Assembly (NCBI GenBank): GCA_003601725.1
Contig: PIYJ01000027.1
Span: forward strand, 1-13,004
Length of the DNA: 13,004 nucleotides
Source of the DNA: Candidatus Bathyarchaeota archaeon
GTDB taxonomy: Archaea > Thermoproteota > Bathyarchaeia > Bathyarchaeales > DTEX01
Direction of reading: 5' to 3'
The position numbers and the translations under genes are program-made. Every line of letters starts with the position of its first letter. Positions within the stretch are counted from its first letter, which is position 1. The notes under the pieces are model-generated. The model was given only the letters and a program-made list of their open reading frames with translations. It did not search any database and was not told where the DNA came from. Shown here piece after piece: positions 6,521 through 12,977 of the stretch.

Positions 6521-7741
6521 TTGTGTGCTCACAAAAATATTCCAAGTCAAGAGAATGGAATCTTCGAGAAGACCCTGATAGATGTGGAGAATGGAATATA
6601 CGTAGAGAGATGGAGCTTATCCAGCCAAGAAGTGATGATAGGGAAAAAATGGCGAATCGAGAAGCGTAGGCTTTATGGAGGGCTTTCAGACGGTGTAGAT
6701 ATAATCACGGTGAATAACGGTCAACTCTCATTCATCGTTATACCAACACGAGGCATGGGCATATGGAAAGGGGAATATCAAGGCATCTTTTTAGGATGGA
6801 GCTCCCCGGTAAGAAATCTTGTTCATCCCCGCCATGTTAATCTGGAAGCAAGGAGCGGTCTCGGATGGCTTGACGGCTTCAACGAGATGATTGTCCGCTG
6901 CGGCCTCAGCAACTTCGGAGCCCCCGGAACAGATATAATCACGGATAACATGGGAAGAAAGAAGGAGGTTATGCTTACTCTTCACGGCAAGATCGCGAAT
7001 ATTCCAGCGTCTATTGTGAGAGTTAAAGTCGGCTTGAGGGCTCCTTTCAAATTAGAAGTCGAAGGAACAGTCTATGAAAGATCGATGTTCGGCTCCAATC
7101 TGAAGTTGACCTCCTCTGTTACAACGGTTCTCGGAAGCAATTCACTCACAATCTCCGACACCGTGGAGAACCTACGTGGAGTTCCAGATGAAATGCAGCT
7201 TCTATATCATTGCAATTATGGCTATCCAATCCTTGAAGAGGGAAGCCGCTTCGTAGCACCTATCGAGAAGTTATCTCCGAGGGATCCTATTGCAGCTGAA
7301 GGAATCGAAGAGTTCGATCTTTATGGTCCTCCGCAAAGCGGCTACATCGAGCAGGTTTATTTCATGAAACTGCTGGCTGACAAGAAGGGAGATACCGTGG
7401 TTGTGTTAACGAACAGAAACGAAGATAAAGCTATCTCCTTGTCATACTCGGTGAAGGAACTGCCCTGTTTTACTTTGTGGAAAAATACGTCTAGCCTTGA
7501 AGATGGCTATGTGACGGGGCTGGAGCCGGGAACCAGTTTTCCAAATGTGAAACCTTTTGAAAGAAAACACGGAAGGATCGTCGTGCTTAAACCAGGAGAA
7601 AAATATCGTTCGACGATAACGATGTCCGTTCATTTAGGAAAGGATGACGTGAGAAGAGCGTTAGACCGAGTTGAGAAGATTCGTAAAGGGGTTCATCCGA
7701 AAATTTTCAGAAGCCCCGTGGAAGAGTTTTCGTCTGCTTGA
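6521..7741 (+). CDS. DUF4432 family protein (galactose mutarotase-like fold)
   Basis: This 406-residue protein has the signature of DUF4432, a branch of the aldose 1-epimerase/galactose mutarotase superfamily of beta-sandwich carbohydrate-binding proteins. Recognisable blocks are IPTRGMGIWKGEYQG (74-88), GWLDGFNEMIVRCGLSNFGAP (115-135), LTLHGKI with His155, LYHCNYGYP (228-236) and GLEPGTSFPN (333-342), whose Glu335 is in the position of the superfamily catalytic Glu. His155 and the His230 region would complete a ligand site. A substrate is not known, but a sugar or sugar acid is likely. The TTG at 6521 is favoured because AGGGA ends 6 bases before it. An in-frame GTG about 21 codons downstream is an alternative. 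A T-rich run follows the stop. The gene precedes the cdv locus but has its own promoter, so a functional link is not implied. Confidence 0.82.
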   Translation: MCAHKNIPSQENGIFEKTLIDVENGIYVERWSLSSQEVMIGKKWRIEKRRLYGGLSDGVDIITVNNGQLSFIVIPTRGMGIWKGEYQGIFLGWSSPVRNLVHPRHVNLEARSGLGWLDGFNEMIVRCGLSNFGAPGTDIITDNMGRKKEVMLTLHGKIANIPASIVRVKVGLRAPFKLEVEGTVYERSMFGSNLKLTSSVTTVLGSNSLTISDTVENLRGVPDEMQLLYHCNYGYPILEEGSRFVAPIEKLSPRDPIAAEGIEEFDLYGPPQSGYIEQVYFMKLLADKKGDTVVVLTNRNEDKAISLSYSVKELPCFTLWKNTSSLEDGYVTGLEPGTSFPNVKPFERKHGRIVVLKPGEKYRSTITMSVHLGKDDVRRALDRVEKIRKGVHPKIFRSPVEEFSSA

Positions 7742-7769
7742 TATAGAATATTTTTTGTAAATATCAATT

Positions 7770-7789
7770 AATCTTTTCTTTCTTTTTTG
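7770..7789 (+). terminator. T-rich termination tract after the DUF4432 gene
   Basis: A pyrimidine run of almost only T, with one TTTTTT block, starts about 30 bases after the TGA/TAG region of the mutarotase-like gene. Archaeal RNA polymerase terminates on such U-rich tracts, so it plausibly insulates the cdv promoter that follows. Confidence 0.45.
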
Positions 7790-7850
7790 ATATTTTAAAT
7801 ACAAAAAGGTCGGTATGAGTTTATGTTAAGATATATACCTATGTATATAT
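7789..7850 (+). promoter_or_regulatory. Promoter region of the cdv locus with a palindromic operator-like site
   Basis: Two TATA candidates are visible: TATTTTAAAT near 7791-7800 and ATATATAC at 7831-7838. The second forms one arm of a perfect inverted repeat, ATATATAC (7831-7838) and GTATATAT (7843-7850), separated by CTAT. A regulator bound there would cover either the second TATA box or the start site used by the first. Transcripts would start near 7823 or 7860. The latter leaves about 60 leader bases before the TTG at 7921. Confidence 0.5.
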
Positions 7851-7920
7851 TCGGATGTTCCCAGCATAATAGGAAGGTTCTAATTCATGGAGATACCGCA
7901 TTAAGCAAGGTGAATAGTTA

Positions 7921-8568
7921 TTGTCATCGAAGTTCACTAAAAGATGGGAAGAAGGCGATAGAAGAGGAATAAAAGATGTACTAAGACCTCCCGTTCCCTT
8001 GAAGTCTAAGATAGAACTCGCCATTAGACGTATAGAAGCTCAAATTCAATATTTGGAAAGCGCGTTAAATCGCTTCTCTGATAGAGATAAGTATCTCTTC
8101 TCTAAAGTTGTGGATGCATATTCAAAGAATCAGATTCAACGAGCAAATGTCTTCGCGAATGAATTAGCTGAGTTAAGAAAGATGGCGAACTTCATGGTTA
8201 ATGCACAGCTAGCCCTAGAAAGAGTTGTGTTGAGGCTGCGAACAGTCAGTCAGCTAGGTAACGTGGTTGTGAATTTAGCCCCCGCAATAGAAGTTCTACA
8301 AAATGTTAGGACTGGAATCGCCGGAGTGCTTCCAAACGCTGAGAAAGAACTTGAACAGGTCGGAACGATGCTTAATGACATAATGATCGAGGCGGGACAT
8401 ACAACAGGAATGGCTCCTGACTTCGAAGTTGCAAGTGAAGACGCTCAGCAGATCCTTAAAGAGGCAGCGGTGGTAGCTGAGCAGAGAATGAGAGAAAAGT
8501 TCCCGGAGTTGCCATCTCTAAAACAATCCGGAGGATACCAAGAGGACTTTGAGCATTCACAATATTGA
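7921..8568 (+). CDS. ESCRT-III family protein, core-only CdvB paralogue
   Basis: This 215-residue filament-forming division protein has the Snf7-type helical core of ESCRT-III: a basic first helix (about 25-50), the long helical region with RANVFANELAELRKM (74-88) and ALERVVLRLRTVSQL (98-112), LNDIMIE (151-157), and a C-terminal helix QQILKEAAVVAEQRM. That helix is followed by a MIM2-like KFPELPSL (193-200) suited to binding the MIT domain of CdvC. There is no winged helix, and the tail is short and acidic. It aligns by eye with the second ESCRT-III gene at 9346 over the whole core. The TTG start is supported by AAGGTGA at 7907-7913, 7 bases upstream. It is the first gene of the locus, 33 bases before cdvA. 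Without the winged helix it should not bind CdvA directly and would join the ring by co-polymerisation (inference). Confidence 0.88.
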   Translation: MSSKFTKRWEEGDRRGIKDVLRPPVPLKSKIELAIRRIEAQIQYLESALNRFSDRDKYLFSKVVDAYSKNQIQRANVFANELAELRKMANFMVNAQLALERVVLRLRTVSQLGNVVVNLAPAIEVLQNVRTGIAGVLPNAEKELEQVGTMLNDIMIEAGHTTGMAPDFEVASEDAQQILKEAAVVAEQRMREKFPELPSLKQSGGYQEDFEHSQY

Positions 8569-8601
8569 GATAAAATAAATTGATTAGGGGGATGATAAAT
8601 A

Positions 8602-9312
8602 ATGAGCATAAATCTTGACGCTTCGAAGCTGATAGGCAAAACCGTGAAGACCCGCGGGGAAGGCGAGATCGGCGTAATCGTATCCTTCATAATGGACCCT
8701 TCAGGTCAAGTTAAGGATGTTTTGATAGAAAGAAAACAGGGAGTCCTAGAGGAATACCCGGCAGAGATGCTACAAGTTGAAGGTGACGAGGTATTCATAT
8801 CGTCATTAATCGAAAGGAAACTGAGGATTATCTCTGAGAATCTTCCAACCACGAAGAAAAAGAGAGAAGTGCTTAAAAAACTTTCAAAGGAAAAAGTCGT
8901 GCCTCAAACGATTTTCGAGAGCCTCATCAAGAAATTCGATAAGATGCTGAAAGAGATGATGGACGAAGCTAAGAGCCTCATAGAGGAGATAGAAAAAGAA
9001 GCTAATCTCCAAGAAGACCATATAAAAACCCTTCAGATGGCAAGAGCATTTTTAGAGATAGAACACGCGATGGGAACTGTCAACGAGGAAACATACAAAC
9101 GTTCAATAGTCGCTCTTCTTAGAGACATGAAGAATGCTCAGCAGAAAAGACTAGAGCTACTGCGAACTAAGGAAAAAATCAATGACCTTCTTGAAGAGAA
9201 GTCTGAGGGCGGCCTTGAAGAGAAGCAAGAAGCAAAACCTCAAGCAGTCGAAGAGAAAAGTCAAGAAAAAGAGGAAAGAAAAGCGATCCCTGTACGTATA
9301 ACTCAGGAATAG
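8602..9312 (+). CDS. cdvA: CdvA, PRC-barrel/coiled-coil cell division protein
   Basis: CdvA is the membrane- and DNA-associated scaffold of the archaeal Cdv division machinery, and it recruits ESCRT-III. The 236-residue sequence shows a PRC-barrel domain at about 1-70 (LIGKTVKTRGEGEIGVIVSFI, then YPAEMLQVEGDEVFI). A long coiled coil runs over about 73-200, rich in Lys/Glu with heptads. A Glu/Lys/Gln-rich flexible linker covers about 201-227, and a short hydrophobic C-terminal peptide, AIPVRITQE, follows. In Sulfolobus the equivalent tail (E3B) completes the winged helix of CdvB. The ATG at 8602 is backed by AGGGGGATGA at 8586-8595. It lies between two ESCRT-III genes. The stop is TAG, and the frame then stays open into the next gene. 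Overall composition and length match known CdvA proteins. Confidence 0.9.
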   Translation: MSINLDASKLIGKTVKTRGEGEIGVIVSFIMDPSGQVKDVLIERKQGVLEEYPAEMLQVEGDEVFISSLIERKLRIISENLPTTKKKREVLKKLSKEKVVPQTIFESLIKKFDKMLKEMMDEAKSLIEEIEKEANLQEDHIKTLQMARAFLEIEHAMGTVNEETYKRSIVALLRDMKNAQQKRLELLRTKEKINDLLEEKSEGGLEEKQEAKPQAVEEKSQEKEERKAIPVRITQE

Positions 9313-9345
9313 AATTCTTTTCAAGCGGTTCCTTTTCGGCGAGGG

Positions 9346-10206
9346 ATGATGATCGATAAGATTCTTCGTAGAAATCGAAGCTCACTCAATGAGGCAATCT
9401 TAGAGGCCACTAGGGAGCTTGGGAAATACTATTCAAGAATCGAGCTGGTATGCTCTAAACTCGCGAAGAGGAACCAAGATCTTTTTGACGCATGCGTTTT
9501 TCACATGAAGAAAGGCTCAAAGTCACGAGCCGCAATCTACGCGAATGAGATAGCTGAGATTAGAAGGATACTTTCGATCCTTGAGTATACTCGGCTGGCG
9601 GTTGAAAGAGCCATTCTTAGGCTTGATACTATTAAGGTTATCACCCCGACCCTTGAGCCATTGAAGGAGGCTTTCAAAGAAGTCAGAAACGCGCTTGGTC
9701 TTGTAGCTAATGTAATGCCTTCAATAACCCCTGAGATAAGCAAATTAAATGACGTTGTCAATGAGATACTGGGAGAAACTGAATTTAATCTGTCAATGCC
9801 TATGCCTACGTCATTGAATGATCCCAACGCCGAGTTGATTCTCCGCGAGGCTGCTTCCCTCGTAGAAGAAGAAATCAAAACTAAAATACCTGAGCCGCCT
9901 CTTGAGGAAAAGCCCATCTTCAATAAAGTCAATAAATCCTTGGTAGCCTTATCTATTACGAATCATGGAGCCTATTCGGACAGAGATTCTTTAAAAGGCA
10001 ATTCTGGAGCCGTTAAAGAGGACACGTTTGACGTATCTTCATTTCTCACCGAAGAGCTGGTGATGGATTATATTGAGAGAAACAACGGTGACATGAATGT
10101 AGTTAGATGCGCAAGAGAACTGAACATGCCTCATGATCAAGTGTTACGGGTTTTAGAATCGCTGAAGAGAAAAGGAAAAATAAAGATTCAACAGTGGCAG
10201 GAATGA
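9346..10206 (+). CDS. cdvB: CdvB, ESCRT-III protein with C-terminal winged helix
   Basis: This 286-residue ESCRT-III protein has the helical core at about 10-180 (RAAIYANEIAEIRRI, LAVERAILRLDTIKV, LNDVVNEILGE, LILREAASLVEEEI). A proline-rich MIM2-like motif, IPEPPLEEKP (181-190), follows. After a linker comes a winged-helix domain at about 223-286 (LTEELVMDYIERNNGD, VVRCARELNMPHDQV, LRVLESLKRKGKIKI). This architecture identifies the canonical CdvB, whose winged helix binds CdvA and whose MIM2 binds CdvC. ATG 9346 and ATG 9349 are both possible. GCGAGG at 9339-9344 sits 1 or 4 bases before them, so 9349 may be the true start. It is 33 bases after cdvA in the same frame and overlaps cdvC by the ATGA at 10203-10206. 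The resemblance to the gene at 7921 indicates duplication of the core. Confidence 0.9.
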   Translation: MMIDKILRRNRSSLNEAILEATRELGKYYSRIELVCSKLAKRNQDLFDACVFHMKKGSKSRAAIYANEIAEIRRILSILEYTRLAVERAILRLDTIKVITPTLEPLKEAFKEVRNALGLVANVMPSITPEISKLNDVVNEILGETEFNLSMPMPTSLNDPNAELILREAASLVEEEIKTKIPEPPLEEKPIFNKVNKSLVALSITNHGAYSDRDSLKGNSGAVKEDTFDVSSFLTEELVMDYIERNNGDMNVVRCARELNMPHDQVLRVLESLKRKGKIKIQQWQE

Positions 10207-11357
10207 GCGCCCTAGAAGAATTAGAAAAAATCGCAGTGAGACATGCTCAAGAGGCAGTGACGCTGGATCGTCAAGGAAAAAAGGAACAGGCCATCGCAGC
10301 TTACAAGCGAGCGATCGATTGCCTCCTCAAGCTTGTGCATGCTTACCCCAATCATAATCTTAACAGGTTTTTCATTCAAAGAGCTCAAACTTATAGGATG
10401 AGAATAAGGCTGCTGCAGGACATATGGGTCGACAGCCGAACCAGCGAAGAAGATGTAACAGATTACGGAACGGAACAGAGATCTCAGAAAGACCAGATTG
10501 AAGAGCTGATTCTGAGAGATCCGCCGGATGTGCATTGGGACGAAATTGTGGGATTGGAGGATGCTAAGAGAGCTATCAAACAGACGGTTGTTTATCCATC
10601 GTTGAGGCCGGATCTCTTTCCATTGGGATGGCCGAGGGGGATACTTCTCTTTGGGCCTCCTGGATGCGGGAAGACTCTTTTAGCGGCGGCAGTCGCAAAT
10701 GAGATTAAGGCGACTTTCATCTCAGTAGACGCAGCTTCGATTATGTCGAAATGGCTCGGTGAAGCTGAACGGAATGTCGCAAGAGTCTTCAAGGCGGCTA
10801 GGGAGAGAGCTAAGAATATGCCTTCCATAATCTTCATCGATGAAGTTGACTCTTTAATGGGTATGCATCGTCTTGAGGTTGGCGGCGAAACGAGAGTTCG
10901 AAACCAGTTTCTTAAAGAGATGGATGGCATAATAGACAAGAAGAAGCCTATTCACGTTTATGTGATTGGCTCCACGAATAAGCCTTGGACGCTGGACGCC
11001 CCGTTTATCAGAAGATTCCAAAAACGGATTTATGTTCCTCCTCCAGGCTTTCAAGAACGTCTCGGTATTTTCAAACTTTACACGAGATGTCTAAGGCTAT
11101 CTTCAGATGTGAATCTAGAAGAACTGGCGAGGCTTACTGAAGGCTTTTCAGGAAGCGATATCCTTGATGTCTGCCAGTCCGTTCAGCTCAAAGTGAACAG
11201 CGAGCTATTCGAATCGGGGGAGATCAGTAAAAGCTCTCTGCCACGTGAAATAGTCATGCGGGACTTTCTTGAGGTCTTGGAGAAGAGGAAACCAAGCATA
11301 TCTAAAGCCGCCTTGGAAGCCTATGAAGAGTGGTTCAGCAGATTTAAAGCTCTATAG
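10203..11357 (+). CDS. cdvC: CdvC, Vps4-type AAA ATPase
   Basis: CdvC is the ATPase that disassembles and remodels ESCRT-III filaments during constriction and scission. The 384 residues contain an N-terminal MIT domain of three helices (about 1-73, ELEKIAVRHAQEAVTLDRQG, then AIAAYKRAIDCLLKL and IQRAQTYRMRIRLL), a linker, and the AAA module. The AAA module has DVHWDEIVGLEDAK (109-122), Walker A GPPGCGKT (151-158), pore-loop KWLGE (183-187), Walker B IIFIDE (209-214), the sensor segment GSTNKPW (256-262) and paired arginine fingers at 270-271. A C-terminal helix, EAYEEWFSRF, closes the protein. The inserted beta domain of eukaryotic Vps4 is not evident. The ATG at 10203 overlaps the cdvB stop as ATGA, indicating translational coupling. 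An in-frame GTG at 10194 would add three residues. All catalytic residues are present. Confidence 0.94.
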   Translation: MSALEELEKIAVRHAQEAVTLDRQGKKEQAIAAYKRAIDCLLKLVHAYPNHNLNRFFIQRAQTYRMRIRLLQDIWVDSRTSEEDVTDYGTEQRSQKDQIEELILRDPPDVHWDEIVGLEDAKRAIKQTVVYPSLRPDLFPLGWPRGILLFGPPGCGKTLLAAAVANEIKATFISVDAASIMSKWLGEAERNVARVFKAARERAKNMPSIIFIDEVDSLMGMHRLEVGGETRVRNQFLKEMDGIIDKKKPIHVYVIGSTNKPWTLDAPFIRRFQKRIYVPPPGFQERLGIFKLYTRCLRLSSDVNLEELARLTEGFSGSDILDVCQSVQLKVNSELFESGEISKSSLPREIVMRDFLEVLEKRKPSISKAALEAYEEWFSRFKAL

Positions 11358-11370
11358 AATCCCGGTTGAT

Positions 11371-11393
11371 AAGAGCCGAAAGCTTCTCTTTTA
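11371..11393 (+). terminator. Possible terminator after cdvC
   Basis: A 5-base stem (AAGAG with CTCTT) around a 10-base loop ends in a short T-run, 14 bases after the cdvC stop. The stem is weak. The T-run and its place at the end of the locus are the main support. Confidence 0.35.
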
Positions 11394-11562
11394 ATGTATT
11401 CTCTCTCGTAACACGGTGATGTTGTTATAGTTTCCAAGCCATGCCTGAGTTAATATTCCATCAATCAGCTCGAAGAAGAATCTATATTATGCTTCGAAAG
11501 AATACAAAGAGAGCTCCCCGCTTCCTAAAAAGGGATTAATGAAAGGCTGCAAATGTTAAAAA

Positions 11563-11570
11563 TTTATATC
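11563..11570 (+). promoter_or_regulatory. TATA box of the tryptophanyl-tRNA synthetase gene
   Basis: TTTATATC, preceded by an A-rich BRE-like stretch, lies 45-52 bases before the ATG at 11615. Transcription near 11594 leaves a leader of about 21 bases that contains the full GGTGATC ribosome site at 11604-11610. Confidence 0.5.
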
Positions 11571-11614
11571 TCGACGTTCCTCAACATGATGTCACAGCTG
11601 CTTGGTGATCATGT

Positions 11615-12745
11615 ATGGCTAGCGATGAAGAAGAAATGATTGTTACTCCATGGACGGTTTCAGGAAAGATAGATTACAGCCGTCTCATAGAGGAGTTCGG
11701 CACCCAACCGATTACTGAGGACCTCCTGAAAAGGATAAAAAAGCATACAGGTAAATTGCATCTGCAGCTGCGTAGAGGACTCTTCTTTTCGCATAGAGAT
11801 TTAGATTGGATATTAGATATGTATGAAGCTGGAAGAAGATTCGTTCTTTATACTGGTAGAGGCCCATCCGGCCCCGTTCATATTGGGCATCTGGTTCCAT
11901 GGATATTCACGAAGCATCTTCAGGACGTTTTCGGCTCGAAGCTCTATTTCCAGATGACGGATGACGAGAAGTTCCTTGTGAATCCCGACTTCACTCTTGA
12001 GAAGTCAACGGGTTTCGCGTACGATAATGCTTTAGACGTGATCGCTGTTGGATTCGACGTTGACAAGACAAAGATAATCATGGATGTTGAAGACGCTGGA
12101 ACAATCTATAAAATAGCTGTCAAAGTTGCGAAGCGAATCACGTTCTCCACGATCAAAGCAGCCTTCGGCTTAACTGAAAGCTCAAACATAGGCATAATCT
12201 TCTTCCCAGCGATTCAAGCAGTCCCATGCTTCATTGAAAGCGAACTCACAGGCGAGAACGTGCCATGCTTAATTCCAGCCGCTATAGATCAAGATCCATA
12301 CTGGAGGGTTACCCGCGACGTGGCTCCCAAGCTCGGCTACTTCAAGCCAGCTCAGATTCACTGCAAGTTTCTTCCCGGACTAGGCAGGGGAGGGAAGATG
12401 TCCGCGTCGCTTCCTGAAACCTGCATATTCACAACTGACCTGCCTGAAGTCGCTGAAAAGAAGATTTGGAACGCCTTCACGGGGGGAAAGCCGACAGTCA
12501 AGGAACAGAAGCTCCACGGAGGCGACCCATCCATCTGCCCCATCTACTACTATGATTATTACCTATTCGAAGAAGAAGATGAAAAACTCAACGAGACATA
12601 TAGGAAATGCAGAAACGGAGAGCTCCTCTGCGGCGAACACAAAATCATGCTCGCAGAAAAGGTAAAAAGATTCCTAAAAGAACACCAGAAAAAACGGGAA
12701 AAAGCAAAGGACGTACTTGACGACTTTCTATTCAAAAACAGATAA
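11615..12745 (+). CDS. trpS: Tryptophanyl-tRNA synthetase, archaeal/eukaryotic type
   Basis: This class I aminoacyl-tRNA synthetase charges tRNA-Trp. The 376 residues carry the ATP-binding HIGH motif at 89-92 (GPSGPVHIGHLVPW) and KMSAS at 261-265 (GRGGKMSASLPETCIF). They also carry YFQMTDDEKFL (111-121), the tryptophan-site region DQDPYWRVTRD (225-235) and the archaeal/eukaryotic-type N-terminal segment VTPWTVSGKIDY (10-21). Length is typical for archaeal TrpRS. ATG 11615 is preferred because GGTGATC at 11604-11610 is a full match to the 16S 3' end; an ATG at 11611 is out of frame. It is transcribed alone from the TATA box near 11566 and is followed by a tRNA gene. All catalytic motifs are intact. 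Confidence 0.96.
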   Translation: MASDEEEMIVTPWTVSGKIDYSRLIEEFGTQPITEDLLKRIKKHTGKLHLQLRRGLFFSHRDLDWILDMYEAGRRFVLYTGRGPSGPVHIGHLVPWIFTKHLQDVFGSKLYFQMTDDEKFLVNPDFTLEKSTGFAYDNALDVIAVGFDVDKTKIIMDVEDAGTIYKIAVKVAKRITFSTIKAAFGLTESSNIGIIFFPAIQAVPCFIESELTGENVPCLIPAAIDQDPYWRVTRDVAPKLGYFKPAQIHCKFLPGLGRGGKMSASLPETCIFTTDLPEVAEKKIWNAFTGGKPTVKEQKLHGGDPSICPIYYYDYYLFEEEDEKLNETYRKCRNGELLCGEHKIMLAEKVKRFLKEHQKKREKAKDVLDDFLFKNR

Positions 12746-12774
12746 GCCGACTATCTGGAAGGCTTTGACATTAA

Positions 12775-12783
12775 AGTTAATAT
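12775..12783 (+). promoter_or_regulatory. Possible TATA element of the tRNA-Gln gene
   Basis: A GTTAATATC stretch sits about 33-41 bases before the mature tRNA 5' end. This would give a short leader of about 10 bases for RNase P to remove. The match is modest. Confidence 0.25.
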
Positions 12784-12815
12784 CGAAGACTTGGAGAAAA
12801 TAGAAATAATGAAAA

Positions 12816-12891
12816 AGCCCGGTGGTGTAGCGGCCAAGCATGGCGGGCTCTGGACCCGCTGACGAGAGTTCGAATCTCTCCCGGGCTACCA
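12816..12891 (+). tRNA. tRNA-Gln (anticodon CUG), CCA encoded
   Basis: The sequence folds into a full cloverleaf. The acceptor stem AGCCCGG (12816-12822) pairs with CCGGGCT (12881-12887). The discriminator is A12888, followed by an encoded CCA (12889-12891). The D stem is GTGT/GCAT with two wobble pairs and a GG in the loop. The anticodon stem is GCGGG/CCCGC around loop CTCTGGA, giving anticodon CTG, which reads the Gln codon CAG. The T stem is GAGAG/CTCTC around TTCGAAT. The variable loop is 4 bases and no intron is present. The first pair is A1-U72, the form usual for archaeal tRNA-Gln. A G/T-rich run (GGGTTTT near 12896-12902) may end transcription. Confidence 0.93.
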
Positions 12892-12942
12892 AAACGGGTT
12901 TTCACATCTTTACCAGTTGATTTTCGGTCTGATTCAAGTAGC

Positions 12943-12951
12943 AATAAATTT
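12943..12951 (+). promoter_or_regulatory. TATA box of the gene entering at the right edge
   Basis: AATAAATTT is centred about 31 bases before the ATG at 12978. That spacing predicts a transcript that starts at or just before the start codon (leaderless), consistent with the absence of a Shine-Dalgarno sequence. Confidence 0.35.
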
Positions 12952-12977
12952 TTCGATACTTCACAGACGATGTAAAC

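Larger units (their letters stand above)
11358..11614. other. Intergenic region between cdvC and trpS with inverted repeats
   Basis: This is the longest gene-free stretch of the window (257 bases). It holds a weak hairpin plus T-run just after cdvC (AAGAG 11371-11375 with CTCTT 11386-11390, T-run to 11392). An inverted repeat, TCGAAG (11470-11475) and CTTCGA (11492-11497), encloses a TATA-like CTATATTAT. Outer arms AGCTC (11467-11471) and GAGCT (11511-11515) are also present. The trpS promoter lies at the right end. An Arg/Lys-rich 32-codon frame (11441-11539) lacks a ribosome site and is not called as a gene. Confidence 0.35.

Noticed and set aside
7823..7972. An ATG frame of about 49 codons in the cdv leader that runs into the first ESCRT-III gene
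   Set aside because: It has no ribosome site, overlaps a convincing gene in another frame and shows no recognisable pattern. A regulatory upstream frame is possible but unsupported.
9179..9932. Minus-strand frames opposite cdvA and cdvB
   Set aside because: They are shadows of the conserved division genes with no independent support.
11416..11448. GTGATGT and CTGA boxes resembling part of a C/D box sRNA
   Set aside because: The C box is imperfect, and no second C'/D pair is seen at the spacing needed for an archaeal C/D RNA.
11441..11539. A 32-codon Arg/Lys-rich frame between cdvC and trpS
   Set aside because: It has no Shine-Dalgarno site or matched promoter, and the sequence does not match a small ribosomal protein such as L39e or L41e. 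The length is expected by chance.
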